Origin: Phycisphaerae bacterium
Lineage (GTDB): Bacteria; Planctomycetota; Phycisphaerae; FEN-1346; JAACEH01
Length of the DNA: 64,000 bases
Assembly: GCA_012729015.1 (NCBI GenBank)
Contig: JAAYDY010000001.1
Coordinates: forward strand, 78,120-142,119
Reading direction: 5' to 3'
Shown: positions 52,237 to 61,196 of the stretch, piece after piece
Layout: the number at the start of each line of letters is the position of its first letter
How positions within the stretch are numbered: the first letter of the stretch is position 1
Made by a program: the position numbers and the translations under genes
The notes under the pieces: generated by a model
The model's input: only the letters and a program-made list of their open reading frames with translations
Databases searched by the model: none
What the model was told of the DNA's origin: nothing

Positions 52237-53181
52237 ATGAAGACCTACGACGTCGTGATCCTGGGCTCGGGCCCCGCCGGCGGCACTGCCGCCATCTACG
52301 CAGCCCGCGCGCACCTGACCACCGCCCTCGTCACAGGGCCCGTCCCGGGCGGGCTGCCCAGCACCACCCACCTCATCGAGAATTTTCCGGGCTTCCCCGA
52401 AGGCGTCGAGGGGCCCAAGATGGGCATGCTTGTCGAACAGCAGGCCCGCAGGTTCGGGGCCGAGTTCCTGTTCGACATCGTCGAGTCCGTGGACCTGTCC
52501 GCGTGGCCATTCAGGATGAAAATGCAGCAGGACGATTTGGCCGCCAAGGCACTGATTATCGCCACCGGCTCGTCGCCGCGGAGGATGGGCATTCCCGCCG
52601 AAAAGGAGTTCGAGCATCGCGGCGTCAGCACCTGCGCCACCTGCGACGGCCGCTTCTTCGAGGGCAAGCCCGTCGCCGTCGTCGGCGGAGGCGACAGCGC
52701 GCTCGAGGAAGCCGTCTACCTGGCCCGCATGGCCTCCAAGGTCACCGTCATCCACCGCCGCGACGCCCTGCGCGGCGGTCCGGTGCTCCAGCAGCGGGCT
52801 CGCGAGAATCCGAAGATCGACTTTGCGTGGAACGCCGTCGTCGCCAACCTCAAGGGCGACCAGGCCGGCCTCAGGCAGGTGGTGCTCAAGGATACACGCG
52901 ACGGAACGACGCGAACGCTCGACGTGCAAGGCCTCTTCGTCGCCATCGGCCACACACCCAACACCGAGTTGTTCAAGCCGGCAGCCGGTGCGCCCGGACC
53001 GGCCCTGCAACTCGACGAACAGGGCTACATCGTCACCGACAAGCGGACCCGCACCAACATCGAGGGCGTCTTCGCCGCGGGCGACGTCGCCGACCCCCAT
53101 TTCCGCCAGGCCATCACCGCCGCCGGCACGGGCTGCGCCGCCGCCATCGAGGCCACACGGTACCTGGAGTCCCTCGGATAA
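52237..53181 (+). CDS. Thioredoxin-reductase-like flavoprotein
   Basis: A 314-residue class II pyridine-nucleotide-disulfide oxidoreductase of TrxB size. Seen: FAD motif 'VILGSGPAGGTAAIYAARA', active-site CATC in 'STCATCDGRFF' (near 137), NADPH motif 'VVGGGDSALEEAVYL' and 'GVFAAGDVADPHFRQAI'. It should pass electrons from NAD(P)H to thioredoxin or a related disulfide protein. It lies 35 bp after the Cys-rich FmdB-like gene, which could be its partner (inference). Confidence 0.92.
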   Translation: MKTYDVVILGSGPAGGTAAIYAARAHLTTALVTGPVPGGLPSTTHLIENFPGFPEGVEGPKMGMLVEQQARRFGAEFLFDIVESVDLSAWPFRMKMQQDDLAAKALIIATGSSPRRMGIPAEKEFEHRGVSTCATCDGRFFEGKPVAVVGGGDSALEEAVYLARMASKVTVIHRRDALRGGPVLQQRARENPKIDFAWNAVVANLKGDQAGLRQVVLKDTRDGTTRTLDVQGLFVAIGHTPNTELFKPAAGAPGPALQLDEQGYIVTDKRTRTNIEGVFAAGDVADPHFRQAITAAGTGCAAAIEATRYLESLG

Positions 53182-53217
53182 CGTCCCGTCACCGCTGGGC
53201 CGTTCGGCCGTGGTGCG

Positions 53218-54222
53218 TCAAACCTCCACGTCCCCGTCGCCGCGGACGACCTCGCCGAGCAGGCACGTCCGGACCTTGGCCGCCTCCAGCAGCCGCCGGG
53301 CCTTGTCGGCCTGCGCCGCCCGCACCACCACCACCATGCCGATGCCCATGTTCAGCGTCCGGAACATCTCGTGGTCGTCGATGCGCCCGCGACGCTGTAT
53401 CTCCTCGAACAGCGCCGGCACACGCCACGACGACCGGTCGATGCGGACGCCGACCCCCTTGGGCAGGCACCGCGGAATGTTGTCGTAGAACCCGCCGCCC
53501 GTGATATTCGCGACGCCCAGCACGTCCACGGCCGCAATGAGCTTCAGCAGCGGCTGGACATAGATGATCGTCGGCGTCAGGAGTTTGCGCCCCCACGCGC
53601 CGCCCAGTTCCTTCCGCGTGAACACCTTCCGGGCCAGCGAGAACCCGTTGCTGTGCAGCCCCGACGATTTCAGCCCGATCACGGCATCTCCGGGCCGGAT
53701 GCGACGCCCGTCGATCACCTTCGACTCGTCCACCACGCCCACCGCGAAGCCCGCCAGATCGTACTCGCCGCGCTTGTACATCCCCGGCATCTCCGCCGTC
53801 TCGCCGCCCAGCAGCGCGCAGCCGGCCTGCTTGCAGCCCTTGACCACGCCCTTGAGCACGTCGCAGTAGACCCGGTCCTCGATCCCCCCCGTGGCGAAGT
53901 AGTCCAGGAAGAACAGCGGCTCCGCCCCCGAACAGACGATGTCGTTGACGCTCATCGCCACCAGATCGATGCCCACCGTGTCGTGCCGCCCGACGGCCAC
54001 CGCCACCAGCAGCTTGGTGCCCACGCCATCGGTTCCCGACACCAGCAACGGCCGCTTCATCCCCCGCGTCGGCGCGGCGAACAGGCCGCCGAAACCGCCG
54101 ATCTTGCCCACCGTGCCCGGCCGGTTCGTCGTGTGAATCATCGGAATCAGCTTGCGAATCAGGCGCTCCGCCTTGTCAATGTCCACCCCTGCCGCCTTGT
54201 ACGTCACCGCCCTCTTGGCCAT
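53218..54222 (-). CDS. purM: Phosphoribosylformylglycinamidine cyclo-ligase
   Basis: A 334-residue AIR synthetase that closes the imidazole ring in purine synthesis using ATP. Seen: 'VSGTDGVGTKL' (near 62), 'AMSVNDIVCSGAEPLFFLDYFATG', 'LLGGETAEMPGMY' and 'ANITGGGFYDNIPR'. GGAGATG lies 7 bp before the chosen ATG, and eight extra in-frame residues upstream are rejected. Single gene with its own promoter. purE is 31 kb away in this window. Confidence 0.97.
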   Translation of the reverse strand: MAKRAVTYKAAGVDIDKAERLIRKLIPMIHTTNRPGTVGKIGGFGGLFAAPTRGMKRPLLVSGTDGVGTKLLVAVAVGRHDTVGIDLVAMSVNDIVCSGAEPLFFLDYFATGGIEDRVYCDVLKGVVKGCKQAGCALLGGETAEMPGMYKRGEYDLAGFAVGVVDESKVIDGRRIRPGDAVIGLKSSGLHSNGFSLARKVFTRKELGGAWGRKLLTPTIIYVQPLLKLIAAVDVLGVANITGGGFYDNIPRCLPKGVGVRIDRSSWRVPALFEEIQRRGRIDDHEMFRTLNMGIGMVVVVRAAQADKARRLLEAAKVRTCLLGEVVRGDGDVEV

Positions 54223-54265
54223 AGCGCATCTCCAGAACAGAGCCACCGAAACTCACGGAACGTCA

Positions 54266-54294
54266 ATGGTATCACGCCGCAACGCCGAACTCAA
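54266..54294 (-). promoter_or_regulatory. Predicted promoter of purM
   Basis: Minus-strand TTGAGT, 17 bp, TACCAT, about 43 bp before the ATG. Confidence 0.45.
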
Positions 54295-54535
54295 GCAGAC
54301 GTTGCCGCACCGGCAGACGGGTGTGCCCTTCTGGCATGTGCGGCGGTCGTTCGCCAGAGAGCGCGTGGCGGTCGTTCGTTGGAGTGGACGGCCCTGGGCC
54401 TCAGGCTGTCAAAGTCAGCCCCTCGTACGCCGGCACCTGAGGCCCGAAGGGCCGACGAGAGCTTAGCCGGGGGCGGAGGCTCGACGGCCGTATTGTCGAG
54501 CTGCAGCCCCCGGTGGCGGCCTCCTTCAGAACCCC

Positions 54536-54594
54536 AAGCCCCGAAGGGGCGCAACCTGTTCTGTGGCCAAACAGGTCGCGCCCCTTCGGGGCTT
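54536..54594. repeat. Long near-perfect palindrome (GCCCCGAAGGGGCGC type)
   Basis: A 25-base arm beginning AAGCCCCGAAGGGGCGC and ending AACCTGTT is repeated inverted after 9 bases, with one mismatch near the centre. Around it (54400-54700) are shorter related pieces such as GAGGCCCGAAGGGCC. The gap 54223-54998 holds these repeats and two promoters, with no gene seen. Confidence 0.75.
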
Positions 54595-54907
54595 AAAGGA
54601 GAGGTGGGACTCGGATACCGGAGGCTCGGTCCGGCCAACGACGGCCGGCCCAGCGCCTCCGGCTACACTCCTGCCGGCCCTGTCGGGCCTGGGTTTTCGA
54701 TCCATGTGCAGAGTTCGGCAAAACGCAGGCGATCCTCACGCTCGACAACCGCTGTTCGGCTCGTCACCTGCCGCGGCAAGACCATCTCTGTCGTGCTACC
54801 AGGAAAATCAGGCACACCGCGGCAGACTGCACGCGGACCAAGGCGCCGCACGACCGACCCCCAACCGCCGCAACCGGTGTTTCACCTGGTGGGAGACGCC
54901 CACGCTG

Positions 54908-54936
54908 TTGAGCGCCCTCTGCGTATATGCTATGCT
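54908..54936 (+). promoter_or_regulatory. Predicted promoter of the SGNH hydrolase gene
   Basis: TTGAGC, 17 bp, TATGCT, about 63 bp before the ATG. Confidence 0.45.
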
Positions 54937-54998
54937 GCTGCCCGCCGCCGAGCGTGCGGCAGGCCACTGAAAACCGACAGGCAACAAGGAGCCAACCG

Positions 54999-56318
54999 AT
55001 GAACAGAACCGCGTTGTGGTCCATGGCGATGGTCGCGTGCGTTGTCGCAAGTGCCGCGGCCAAGCCGCTGACGCCCGCCCAGGTCAAACTGAGCGGCATG
55101 AAGGTCACGATCGTCCCGGCCGGCCAGACCGTGGACATTGCTCCCCTGGAGGTGAAGACCCAGGAACACGTCATGGCGCTTGCCGCCGGCGAACCGTCGT
55201 GGCGCACCACCCCGCTGCTGCCCGGCGTGGCGTGGATCTGCGGCGCGATGACTCCCGGCAGCCTCGTGGTCACTCTGGCCGACGACCCCAGCACCGTGCT
55301 GACCGAAGGCAAGGACTACAAGGTCAACTACAACTGGGGCGCCGTCACCGGCATCGAGGGCGGCAGATCTCCCGCCGGCGCCAAGGTCCAGTGTAAGTAC
55401 ACCTACACCCTGTCGCGGATCGACCTGATCGAACGCACGGCCGACGGCAAGGTGACCGTGAAGCAGGGCACACCCGATCGCGGCCGCCCCCTGCTGCCCG
55501 ACGTCACGCCCGGATGTCTCCCGCTGGCAAGCGTCTACCTCGCCCCCAACACCACGACGCTCACCATGGCCAACATCAACCTCATCGACCCGGACTACGA
55601 CGGCGTGCCGCCCGTCATCGGCGCCGAGCACCTGGCGGCCACGCGAGCCAGGCTCCGCGAGGGCAAGGCCGTCACCATCGTCTTCCTCGGCGACAGCATC
55701 ACCGCGCAGCAGCCCAAGGATTTCCGCGACGGCAAAGGCTCGTTCGTGGACCGCTTCACCGCCTATCTCAAGGAACTCTACGCCGACCGCGAGGTCACGG
55801 TCACCGACAAGGCGACTGTCGTCGAGCCCAAGGACGGGCAGATCGTCATCGTCAAGGCCGGCATCGGCGGCAATGACAGCGGCCAGGGCCTCAAGCGATT
55901 GGACACCGACGTGCTCGCGCACCGGCCTCACGCCGTGATAGTCATGTTCGGCGTCAACGACGAGAACAAGGGGCGCACCGCCAGGAACAACGTGCCGCCC
56001 GAGCAATACGGAAAGAACCTGACGGCCATCGTCGAGAAAGTCCGCAGCGCCGGAGCCGAGACCGTCCTGATGACCACCAGCATGAAAATGCTCCCGTGGG
56101 AAGGCACCGCCGGCAATCTCGACGAGTACGCCGCCACGGCGCGCCGGGTGGCCGCCGACAGGAAGGCCTGCCTCGTCGACAACTTTAAGGCGTGGGAAGA
56201 CCTGCCGCGACGTGGATACAACTACGCCGTGTTCCTGGGCACCTGCATCAATCACCCGGTGGACCTCGGCCACGACCTGTTCTTCCGAGGCCTCAAGGCC
56301 GCGTTCGAGCACCCGTGA
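54999..56318 (+). CDS. Secreted SGNH/GDSL hydrolase
   Basis: A 439-residue exported esterase-like protein with AAGGAG 7 bp upstream. The signal peptide ends near residue 21 (ASAAAK). An N-terminal beta-rich domain of ~190 residues precedes the SGNH core: block I 'FLGDSITA' (Ser nucleophile, near 230), Gly/Asn in 'IGGNDSG' and 'FGVNDEN', and block V 'HPVDLGHDL' with the catalytic His. Planctomycete proteins of this type are often carbohydrate acetylesterases. The substrate here is not determined. Confidence 0.88.
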   Translation: MNRTALWSMAMVACVVASAAAKPLTPAQVKLSGMKVTIVPAGQTVDIAPLEVKTQEHVMALAAGEPSWRTTPLLPGVAWICGAMTPGSLVVTLADDPSTVLTEGKDYKVNYNWGAVTGIEGGRSPAGAKVQCKYTYTLSRIDLIERTADGKVTVKQGTPDRGRPLLPDVTPGCLPLASVYLAPNTTTLTMANINLIDPDYDGVPPVIGAEHLAATRARLREGKAVTIVFLGDSITAQQPKDFRDGKGSFVDRFTAYLKELYADREVTVTDKATVVEPKDGQIVIVKAGIGGNDSGQGLKRLDTDVLAHRPHAVIVMFGVNDENKGRTARNNVPPEQYGKNLTAIVEKVRSAGAETVLMTTSMKMLPWEGTAGNLDEYAATARRVAADRKACLVDNFKAWEDLPRRGYNYAVFLGTCINHPVDLGHDLFFRGLKAAFEHP

Positions 56319-56353
56319 TGACAGGCCGAGCCTCGCCGCCGCGGCCGCCCGCC

Positions 56354-56407
56354 GTACCGTGGCACGGTCATCTTGCCCGTGAGTCCCAGGGGCATCCTGC
56401 CCCTGGC
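56354..56407. repeat. Family A palindromic repeat
   Basis: Standard family A core between the SGNH gene and the MFS gene. Nothing else is seen in this gap. Confidence 0.8.
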
Positions 56408-56518
56408 GCCGTGAGCCTTCGGCTGCGACCGAGACGCTCGTGCCGCGGAAGATCGGCCGCACCCGACTGTGACGCCGCAACCCCGTGACGACGGCGCGGC
56501 CTGTGGAGAATCGACATC

Positions 56519-57715
56519 ATGAAATGGCTCGTGGTCGCCGCGGCCGTACTGCTGCAATTGGCGCTCGGGAGCATCCTCGGCTGGAGCGTCCTCGGCCCCT
56601 CGCTCGAAGCGTCCTATGGCCTGAACGGCGGCCAGTCCGGTTTCATCTTCGGACTCTACATCGCCGTGTTCACTCTCGGCAGCCTGATCGGCGGCCGCCT
56701 CCAGGAAGCCCGCGGTCCGCGACAGACCGCCCTGCTCGGCAGCCTTCTGGCAGGCGGCGGCTGGCTCGTCGCCGCCGCGTCCGGCGGCTCGTTCCCCGTC
56801 CTGGCCGCCGGCATCGGCGTCATGACCGGCCTCGGCAACGGCTTCGCCTACATCGGCACCCTCGTCGCCTGTGTCCGTTGGTTCCCCGCCTCCCCCGGCC
56901 GCGCCACCGGCGCCGCCGTCGTCGGCACCGGCGCCGGAGCCATCCTCCTCACGGCCATTGCCCAGCACATGCTCGCCCAAGGCTACGACGTCCTCATCAT
57001 CTTCCGCTCGCTCGGACTCCTCTTCGGCTCGGTCATGTTCTGTTGCGCCGCCCTGCTCGTGGCCCCCCCCGGCGGCGCCGCGGTCGCAAGACCCAAAGTG
57101 CCCCTGGCGCGGTTGCTCGCCACACGCCACTTCTGGGCCCTCACCTGCGCCCTGTTCGGAAGCACCTTCGGCGCCCTCATCGTCATGGGCCACCTCAAGA
57201 CCATCGGCCTCGGCGCTGGCCAGACCGACCAGGCCGCCGCCCTCGCCGTCGCCGTCTACGCCGCAGGCAACGCCGCAGGACGACTCGGCTGGGGCGCCGT
57301 CTACGACCGCCTCGGACGACCCGCCGTCCTGCTCTCCCTGGCTGCCCTGCTCGCCGGCATCCTCACCCTGCTGGCCGCCGCCTCGCTGCCGCTCTTTCTC
57401 GTCACTGCCGCATGGCTCGGCGCCTCCTTCGGAGCCACCATGGTCCTCTACGCCTCCGATGTTGCCGCCGTCTGGGGGCACGACCGCGTCGGCAGCGTCT
57501 ATCCCGTCATGTACCTCGCCTACGGCTTCGCCGGCATCACCGGACCCGGCATCGGCGGATGGATCAGGGACCACACCGGCAACTACCTGCTCTCGATCCT
57601 CCTGGCCGCCGTCATCGTTGCCGCCGGAGCCGTCGTCTACTGGCTCCTGACGCGGCCGGCCGCCGGCGCCGCGCCTCTGCCCGACCCTGCCCCCCAAGGA
57701 GACCCCGCACCATGA
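56519..57715 (+). CDS. MFS transporter, oxalate/formate-antiporter-like (OFA) family
   Basis: A 398-residue protein with 12 predicted membrane spans. The N-terminal helix 'LLQLALGSILGWSVLGPSL', the loop 'GGRLQEARGPRQTAL' and 'GLGNGFAYIGTLVACVRWFP' are typical of the OFA branch of the major facilitator superfamily, which carries small monocarboxylates. GGAG lies about 10 bp before the ATG. Its TGA overlaps the ATG of the following SGNH-like gene. Substrate unknown. Confidence 0.9.
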   Translation: MKWLVVAAAVLLQLALGSILGWSVLGPSLEASYGLNGGQSGFIFGLYIAVFTLGSLIGGRLQEARGPRQTALLGSLLAGGGWLVAAASGGSFPVLAAGIGVMTGLGNGFAYIGTLVACVRWFPASPGRATGAAVVGTGAGAILLTAIAQHMLAQGYDVLIIFRSLGLLFGSVMFCCAALLVAPPGGAAVARPKVPLARLLATRHFWALTCALFGSTFGALIVMGHLKTIGLGAGQTDQAAALAVAVYAAGNAAGRLGWGAVYDRLGRPAVLLSLAALLAGILTLLAAASLPLFLVTAAWLGASFGATMVLYASDVAAVWGHDRVGSVYPVMYLAYGFAGITGPGIGGWIRDHTGNYLLSILLAAVIVAAGAVVYWLLTRPAAGAAPLPDPAPQGDPAP

Positions 57716-58434
57716 ACATCCTGTTCATCGGCAACAGCTTCACCTACTTCAACGACCTGCCCGCCGCCGTCGCCGCCCTGTGCGAGTCGCGCGGGGTCAG
57801 CGTCCACGTCGGCCGATACATCCGCGGCGGCGCCGGCCTCGAGACCCACTGGCTCGACAACCTCGGCATCGCCGAAGGCAGGCACATGTTCTGCCTCGAA
57901 CCCGCGCCCGAGCGCAAGGGCGGGCTCGACGACGCCCTGGCCGAGCGACGCTGGGACTGGGTCGTCCTCCAGGGACACAGCCGCGATCCGCTGCTCACGC
58001 CCGAGGACTTCGCCGCCTACGGCCGCCGCCTGCACGACGCCGCCGCGACCAACGGCGCACGCACCATGCTCTATCAGACCTTCGCCCACCAGACGCGTCC
58101 CGACGACCAGCCCGCCATCAGCGACGCCTACCGTCGCCTGGCCGCCGAACTCGGCGCCGCTCTCGCCCCGGTCGGCGACGCGTGGGCCGCCGCCTTCGCC
58201 GCACGGCCCGGCCTCGTCCTCCATCACGAGGACCAGCTCCACCCCAACGACAAGGGCAGCTACCTGGCCGCCTGCGTCTTCGCCGCGAAACTCACCGCGC
58301 AGGATCCGCGCGGCCTGCCGCACGAGCTGGACGCCGTGCGCAACGACAAGGGCGACCCCTGTTACGCCTTGGACAGTGACTCGGCATGGTTCCTGCAAGA
58401 CATCGCCGCACAGATCGTGCAGCATCAGGCGTGA
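57712..58434 (+). CDS. SGNH-fold hydrolase, DUF4886-like
   Basis: A 240-residue cytoplasmic protein. Block I is 'ILFIGNSFTYFNDLP' (Ser near 9, GNSF in place of GDSL), then 'WVVLQGHS' and C-terminal 'HHEDQLHPNDKGSYLAA' with the catalytic Asp/His pair. This is the GNS-type SGNH branch (DUF4886) common in planctomycetes. AAGGAG precedes the ATG, which overlaps the MFS stop codon, so the two are coupled. It may process the transported compound. Confidence 0.85.
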   Translation: MNILFIGNSFTYFNDLPAAVAALCESRGVSVHVGRYIRGGAGLETHWLDNLGIAEGRHMFCLEPAPERKGGLDDALAERRWDWVVLQGHSRDPLLTPEDFAAYGRRLHDAAATNGARTMLYQTFAHQTRPDDQPAISDAYRRLAAELGAALAPVGDAWAAAFAARPGLVLHHEDQLHPNDKGSYLAACVFAAKLTAQDPRGLPHELDAVRNDKGDPCYALDSDSAWFLQDIAAQIVQHQA

Positions 58435-58505
58435 GCCCGTGGGGCGGTCGCACCGGCCACCGCACGGTTTCCCGTCAACCACCGCACGCGAAGCGAGCGT
58501 CTCAA

Positions 58506-58606
58506 CCCCTCTCCCTGCTTGCAGGGAGAGGTGCCCCGAGCATCAGCGAGAGGCGGTGAGGGTCGACGTTGGGTGCCATGCCTGCCCCGTCAGGCATGGG
58601 CAAGTC
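58506..58606. repeat. Family E and F repeat units
   Basis: CTCTCCCTGCTTGCAGGGAGAG with its tail, immediately followed by GGGTGCCATGCCTGCCCCGT-CAGGCATGGG (family F). Confidence 0.75.
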
Positions 58607-58654
58607 TCCGTGCCCTTCCGTGTGGCTCCCCCGCGCGCAACGCACGCCCCACCC

Positions 58655-59152
58655 TCATCCCTGCGACTCGACGAACATCTCCGTCCGCCGGTCCTTGCGG
58701 CACCGATTCCACGGGTACACCCGACCGCTCATCGCCACGTAGACCCCCGGAGGCAGAACGTTCAGCGCCCCCACCGCCAGACCGAAGTTGAATTGCGCGT
58801 CGCTGTCGGCGAACTTCTCCGGACGCATCGCCCCCGTCATCACGATCGTCTTGCCCCCGATCGCGCTCAGCACCGCCGCCGTCTCCAGCATCGTGTCCGT
58901 CCCGTGCGTCACCAGAATCCGGTCGTCCACGCATTCCCGGCACGCCTGCGCAATCGCCTGCCGATCCTCCGGCGTCATGTCCAGGCTGTCCTTGCGCACC
59001 ACCGAATGCACCTCGTACTGAAAATTCACGCTCCGCAGCCGGTCCAGCACACGCTTCACCGCGGGCTCACCAACCTCAAAGTTGTACCCGCCCAGGTCGC
59101 ACGAGTAGTCCTTGTCGATGGTCCCGCCCGTGCAGATAACCGTGATCTTCAC
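58655..59152 (-). CDS. Half-length asparaginase-like protein
   Basis: A 165-residue protein equal to only the N-terminal domain of type I/II L-asparaginases (about 330 residues). Both active-site threonine motifs are present, 'ICTGGTIDKDYS' (near 10) and 'LVTHGTDTMLETA' (near 82), followed by 'VMTGAMRPEKFADSD'. The C-terminal domain and its catalytic contribution to the dimer are absent. The GTG start has AGAGGCGAC upstream, and the frame further upstream runs into repeats. Short asparaginase-domain proteins are known, so this may be a functional small form with an unknown amide or ligand rather than a broken gene. Confidence 0.82.
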   Translation of the reverse strand: MKITVICTGGTIDKDYSCDLGGYNFEVGEPAVKRVLDRLRSVNFQYEVHSVVRKDSLDMTPEDRQAIAQACRECVDDRILVTHGTDTMLETAAVLSAIGGKTIVMTGAMRPEKFADSDAQFNFGLAVGALNVLPPGVYVAMSGRVYPWNRCRKDRRTEMFVESQG

Positions 59153-59177
59153 CGATGTCGCCTCTGACTGAGACTCA

Positions 59178-59498
59178 GCCTGTAGGGTGGGTCCCCCGGA
59201 CCCACGCGCCGAACGCCGTCCGCCCCGTGGCACGGGCATCCTGCCCGTGCGTCCCAGGGGCATCTTGCCCCTGGCCGCCGTTGAACCCCTCTCCCTGCTC
59301 GCAGGGAGAACGCGTAGGGTGGGTCCCCCGGACCCACGCGGTCCTGTCAACGCGCGTGCGAAGCACGCTCCCTCAACCCCTCGCCCTGCACGCAGGGAGA
59401 GGTGCCCCGAGCGCAGCCGAGGGGCGGTGAGGGTCGAACGCCAGGAACCCTTCCGTCGGGCCCACCGTAGGGTGGGTCCCCCGGACCCACGCGGACGT
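59178..59498. repeat. Repeat-only intergenic region (families A, D, E)
   Basis: Three GTAGGGTGGGTCCCCCGGAC-type units (59181, 59312, 59468), one family A copy (59226-59275) and two family E units (59284 and 59380). It is almost entirely repeats, with no gene or promoter seen. Confidence 0.8.
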
Positions 59499-59499
59499 T

Positions 59500-60999
59500 T
59501 CACTTGACGATCTCGACCTCGGCCACCTCGAACGTGCCGAACCTGCCGAGCAATGCCGACCAGTCGCTCTGGTCTCCCAGGCCCGTGCCCAGGACAAGGC
59601 GGCCGATCGTATAGTACGGAGGCGCCACCGTCGCGTCAACGTCGCGCCACCGACCCGCCACATACACCTGCACCCACTGATGCGCCGCCAGCACATTCGA
59701 CCGCTCGCCCACGCGACGCACATAGAGCATCCCGAACGCCGTCCGCGCCGGCACCCCCGCCGCGCGACACAGCGCCGCCAACAGCACCGCGTGCTCCGTG
59801 CAGTCGCCTTCGTGCGACCGCGCCGCCTCCGACGCCGAGGCGTACCCCACCGACAGATTCTTGCTCGACAACTGACGGTCCACCCACGTCGCCAGCCGAC
59901 GCACCGCCTGCACCACGTCCCCCGTCTTGCCGATCTCCCGCTTCGCCGTTTCCACGATCAGCGCGTCGTCGCTCTGGATGTACCGCGTTGGCCGCAACGC
60001 CTCCAGCGCCGCCGCGTCGCCGCCGTCGTACGGCATCGCCTGCGACCCCTCCAGCGCGTTCTTCTCAATCGTCACCGTGACCGTGCCGCCGAACGCCTTC
60101 TCCACCTTCTGGCTCTCGGTCTGCGGCACGTCAATCGTCGCCCCGGCCTTCGGCTTCAGCGTCAGCACCACCTTCGCCGCCAGCGGCGGCAACGCCTTCG
60201 GACACGATACGTAGCTCGACGCGAAGAAGTCCCCCGTGCTCCGCACCTTGCTGGTCGCAAACGCCTTGTCGCACAGCACAAACACCACACGCTGGTGAGC
60301 CGCAGGACCCTCGATCCGAACCAGCCGCCCCTGCTCGTCCATGTGCCGCACTTCCAGAATGTCGCCCCGCGGCAAATGAATCACCTGCTCCACGCGCGTC
60401 GCCTCCAGCACACGACCCAGCAGGTCGATCCGCTCCTTGCCCACCACCGTCGCGTCAATCGACACCGTGGCCATGCTCGACGCCGAAAACGTCTTCATCG
60501 TGAAGCGCGTGCCCGGCTTGAACTCATGGCTCCGCGCCGCCAGACGCTCGCCCTCCGGCATCAACGCCTCCGACGGATACTCCGCCGTCATCGTCCGCGT
60601 CTGCCCCCCTGTCTCCTGCGTCACCGTCCAGCGTCCGTCCGCCTCACGACGACCCGACGTTCGAGTCGCCGCGCCGCCGTCCTGCGACGTCGTCTCGAAC
60701 CCGAGCGGCTGCCCCGCCGTCGTCTCCCGGCTGACCGTTTCGATCACCGACTCCACTTCCGCCCCGCCCCGAAGCACCGCCGTCACGATCCGCTCGGTCG
60801 AGGTCACCGTCTCGCCCTCCACCTCGCGGCGACGCACCATGTAGCCCGCCTTCTGGTCCATCACCATGACGGCGTAGTAATCCTCCGTCACCGCCCGCTC
60901 CACCGCCGCGGGAGCCTCGGGCGCAGCCTTGCCGCCGCCGTCGGCCCACACGACCGCGCCTGCCGCCCACAACGCGAACATCGCTCCCAGACGTTTCAT
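59500..60999 (-). CDS. Secreted transglutaminase-like protein, paralogue 1
   Basis: A 499-residue exported protein. The signal peptide ends near residue 19 (VVWADG). A beta-rich region of ~330 residues precedes a C-terminal transglutaminase-like cysteine-protease domain: Cys in 'EGDCTEHAVLLAALCRAAG' (near 415), His in 'AAHQWVQVYV' and Asp in 'WRDVDATV', a complete triad. Such domains act as proteases or amidases as well as cross-linkers. The start is the methionine of MKRLGAM; upstream codons come from the neighbouring repeat. The next gene upstream is a paralogue in the same orientation. Confidence 0.87.
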   Translation of the reverse strand: MKRLGAMFALWAAGAVVWADGGGKAAPEAPAAVERAVTEDYYAVMVMDQKAGYMVRRREVEGETVTSTERIVTAVLRGGAEVESVIETVSRETTAGQPLGFETTSQDGGAATRTSGRREADGRWTVTQETGGQTRTMTAEYPSEALMPEGERLAARSHEFKPGTRFTMKTFSASSMATVSIDATVVGKERIDLLGRVLEATRVEQVIHLPRGDILEVRHMDEQGRLVRIEGPAAHQRVVFVLCDKAFATSKVRSTGDFFASSYVSCPKALPPLAAKVVLTLKPKAGATIDVPQTESQKVEKAFGGTVTVTIEKNALEGSQAMPYDGGDAAALEALRPTRYIQSDDALIVETAKREIGKTGDVVQAVRRLATWVDRQLSSKNLSVGYASASEAARSHEGDCTEHAVLLAALCRAAGVPARTAFGMLYVRRVGERSNVLAAHQWVQVYVAGRWRDVDATVAPPYYTIGRLVLGTGLGDQSDWSALLGRFGTFEVAEVEIVK

Positions 61000-61036
61000 C
61001 CACTCGCTCTGATACTGCAACACGACGAGGCCTTGC

Positions 61037-61155
61037 CACCGTGGCACGGGCATCTTGCCCGTGCGTCGCAGGGCCATCCTGGCCCTGCAAGGCGTGGTTC
61101 GTCCACGGGCAAGATGCCCGTGGGACGCATGGGCAGGATGCCCATGCCACGACAC
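61037..61155. repeat. Long composite family A repeat, left copy of an inverted pair
   Basis: A family A core, a 'GCAAGGCGTGGTTCGTCCAC' linker and a second core in the other orientation. Nearly the reverse complement of 62729-62845. Confidence 0.8.
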
Positions 61156-61196
61156 AGCGTTGCAGTCCTAACGCATCACGCGCACCAACGATCTGT

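Noticed and set aside
59178..59498. CRISPR-like array suggested by spaced repeats
   Set aside because: Unit sizes, spacers and orientations vary, the units are of different families, and no cas gene is nearby.
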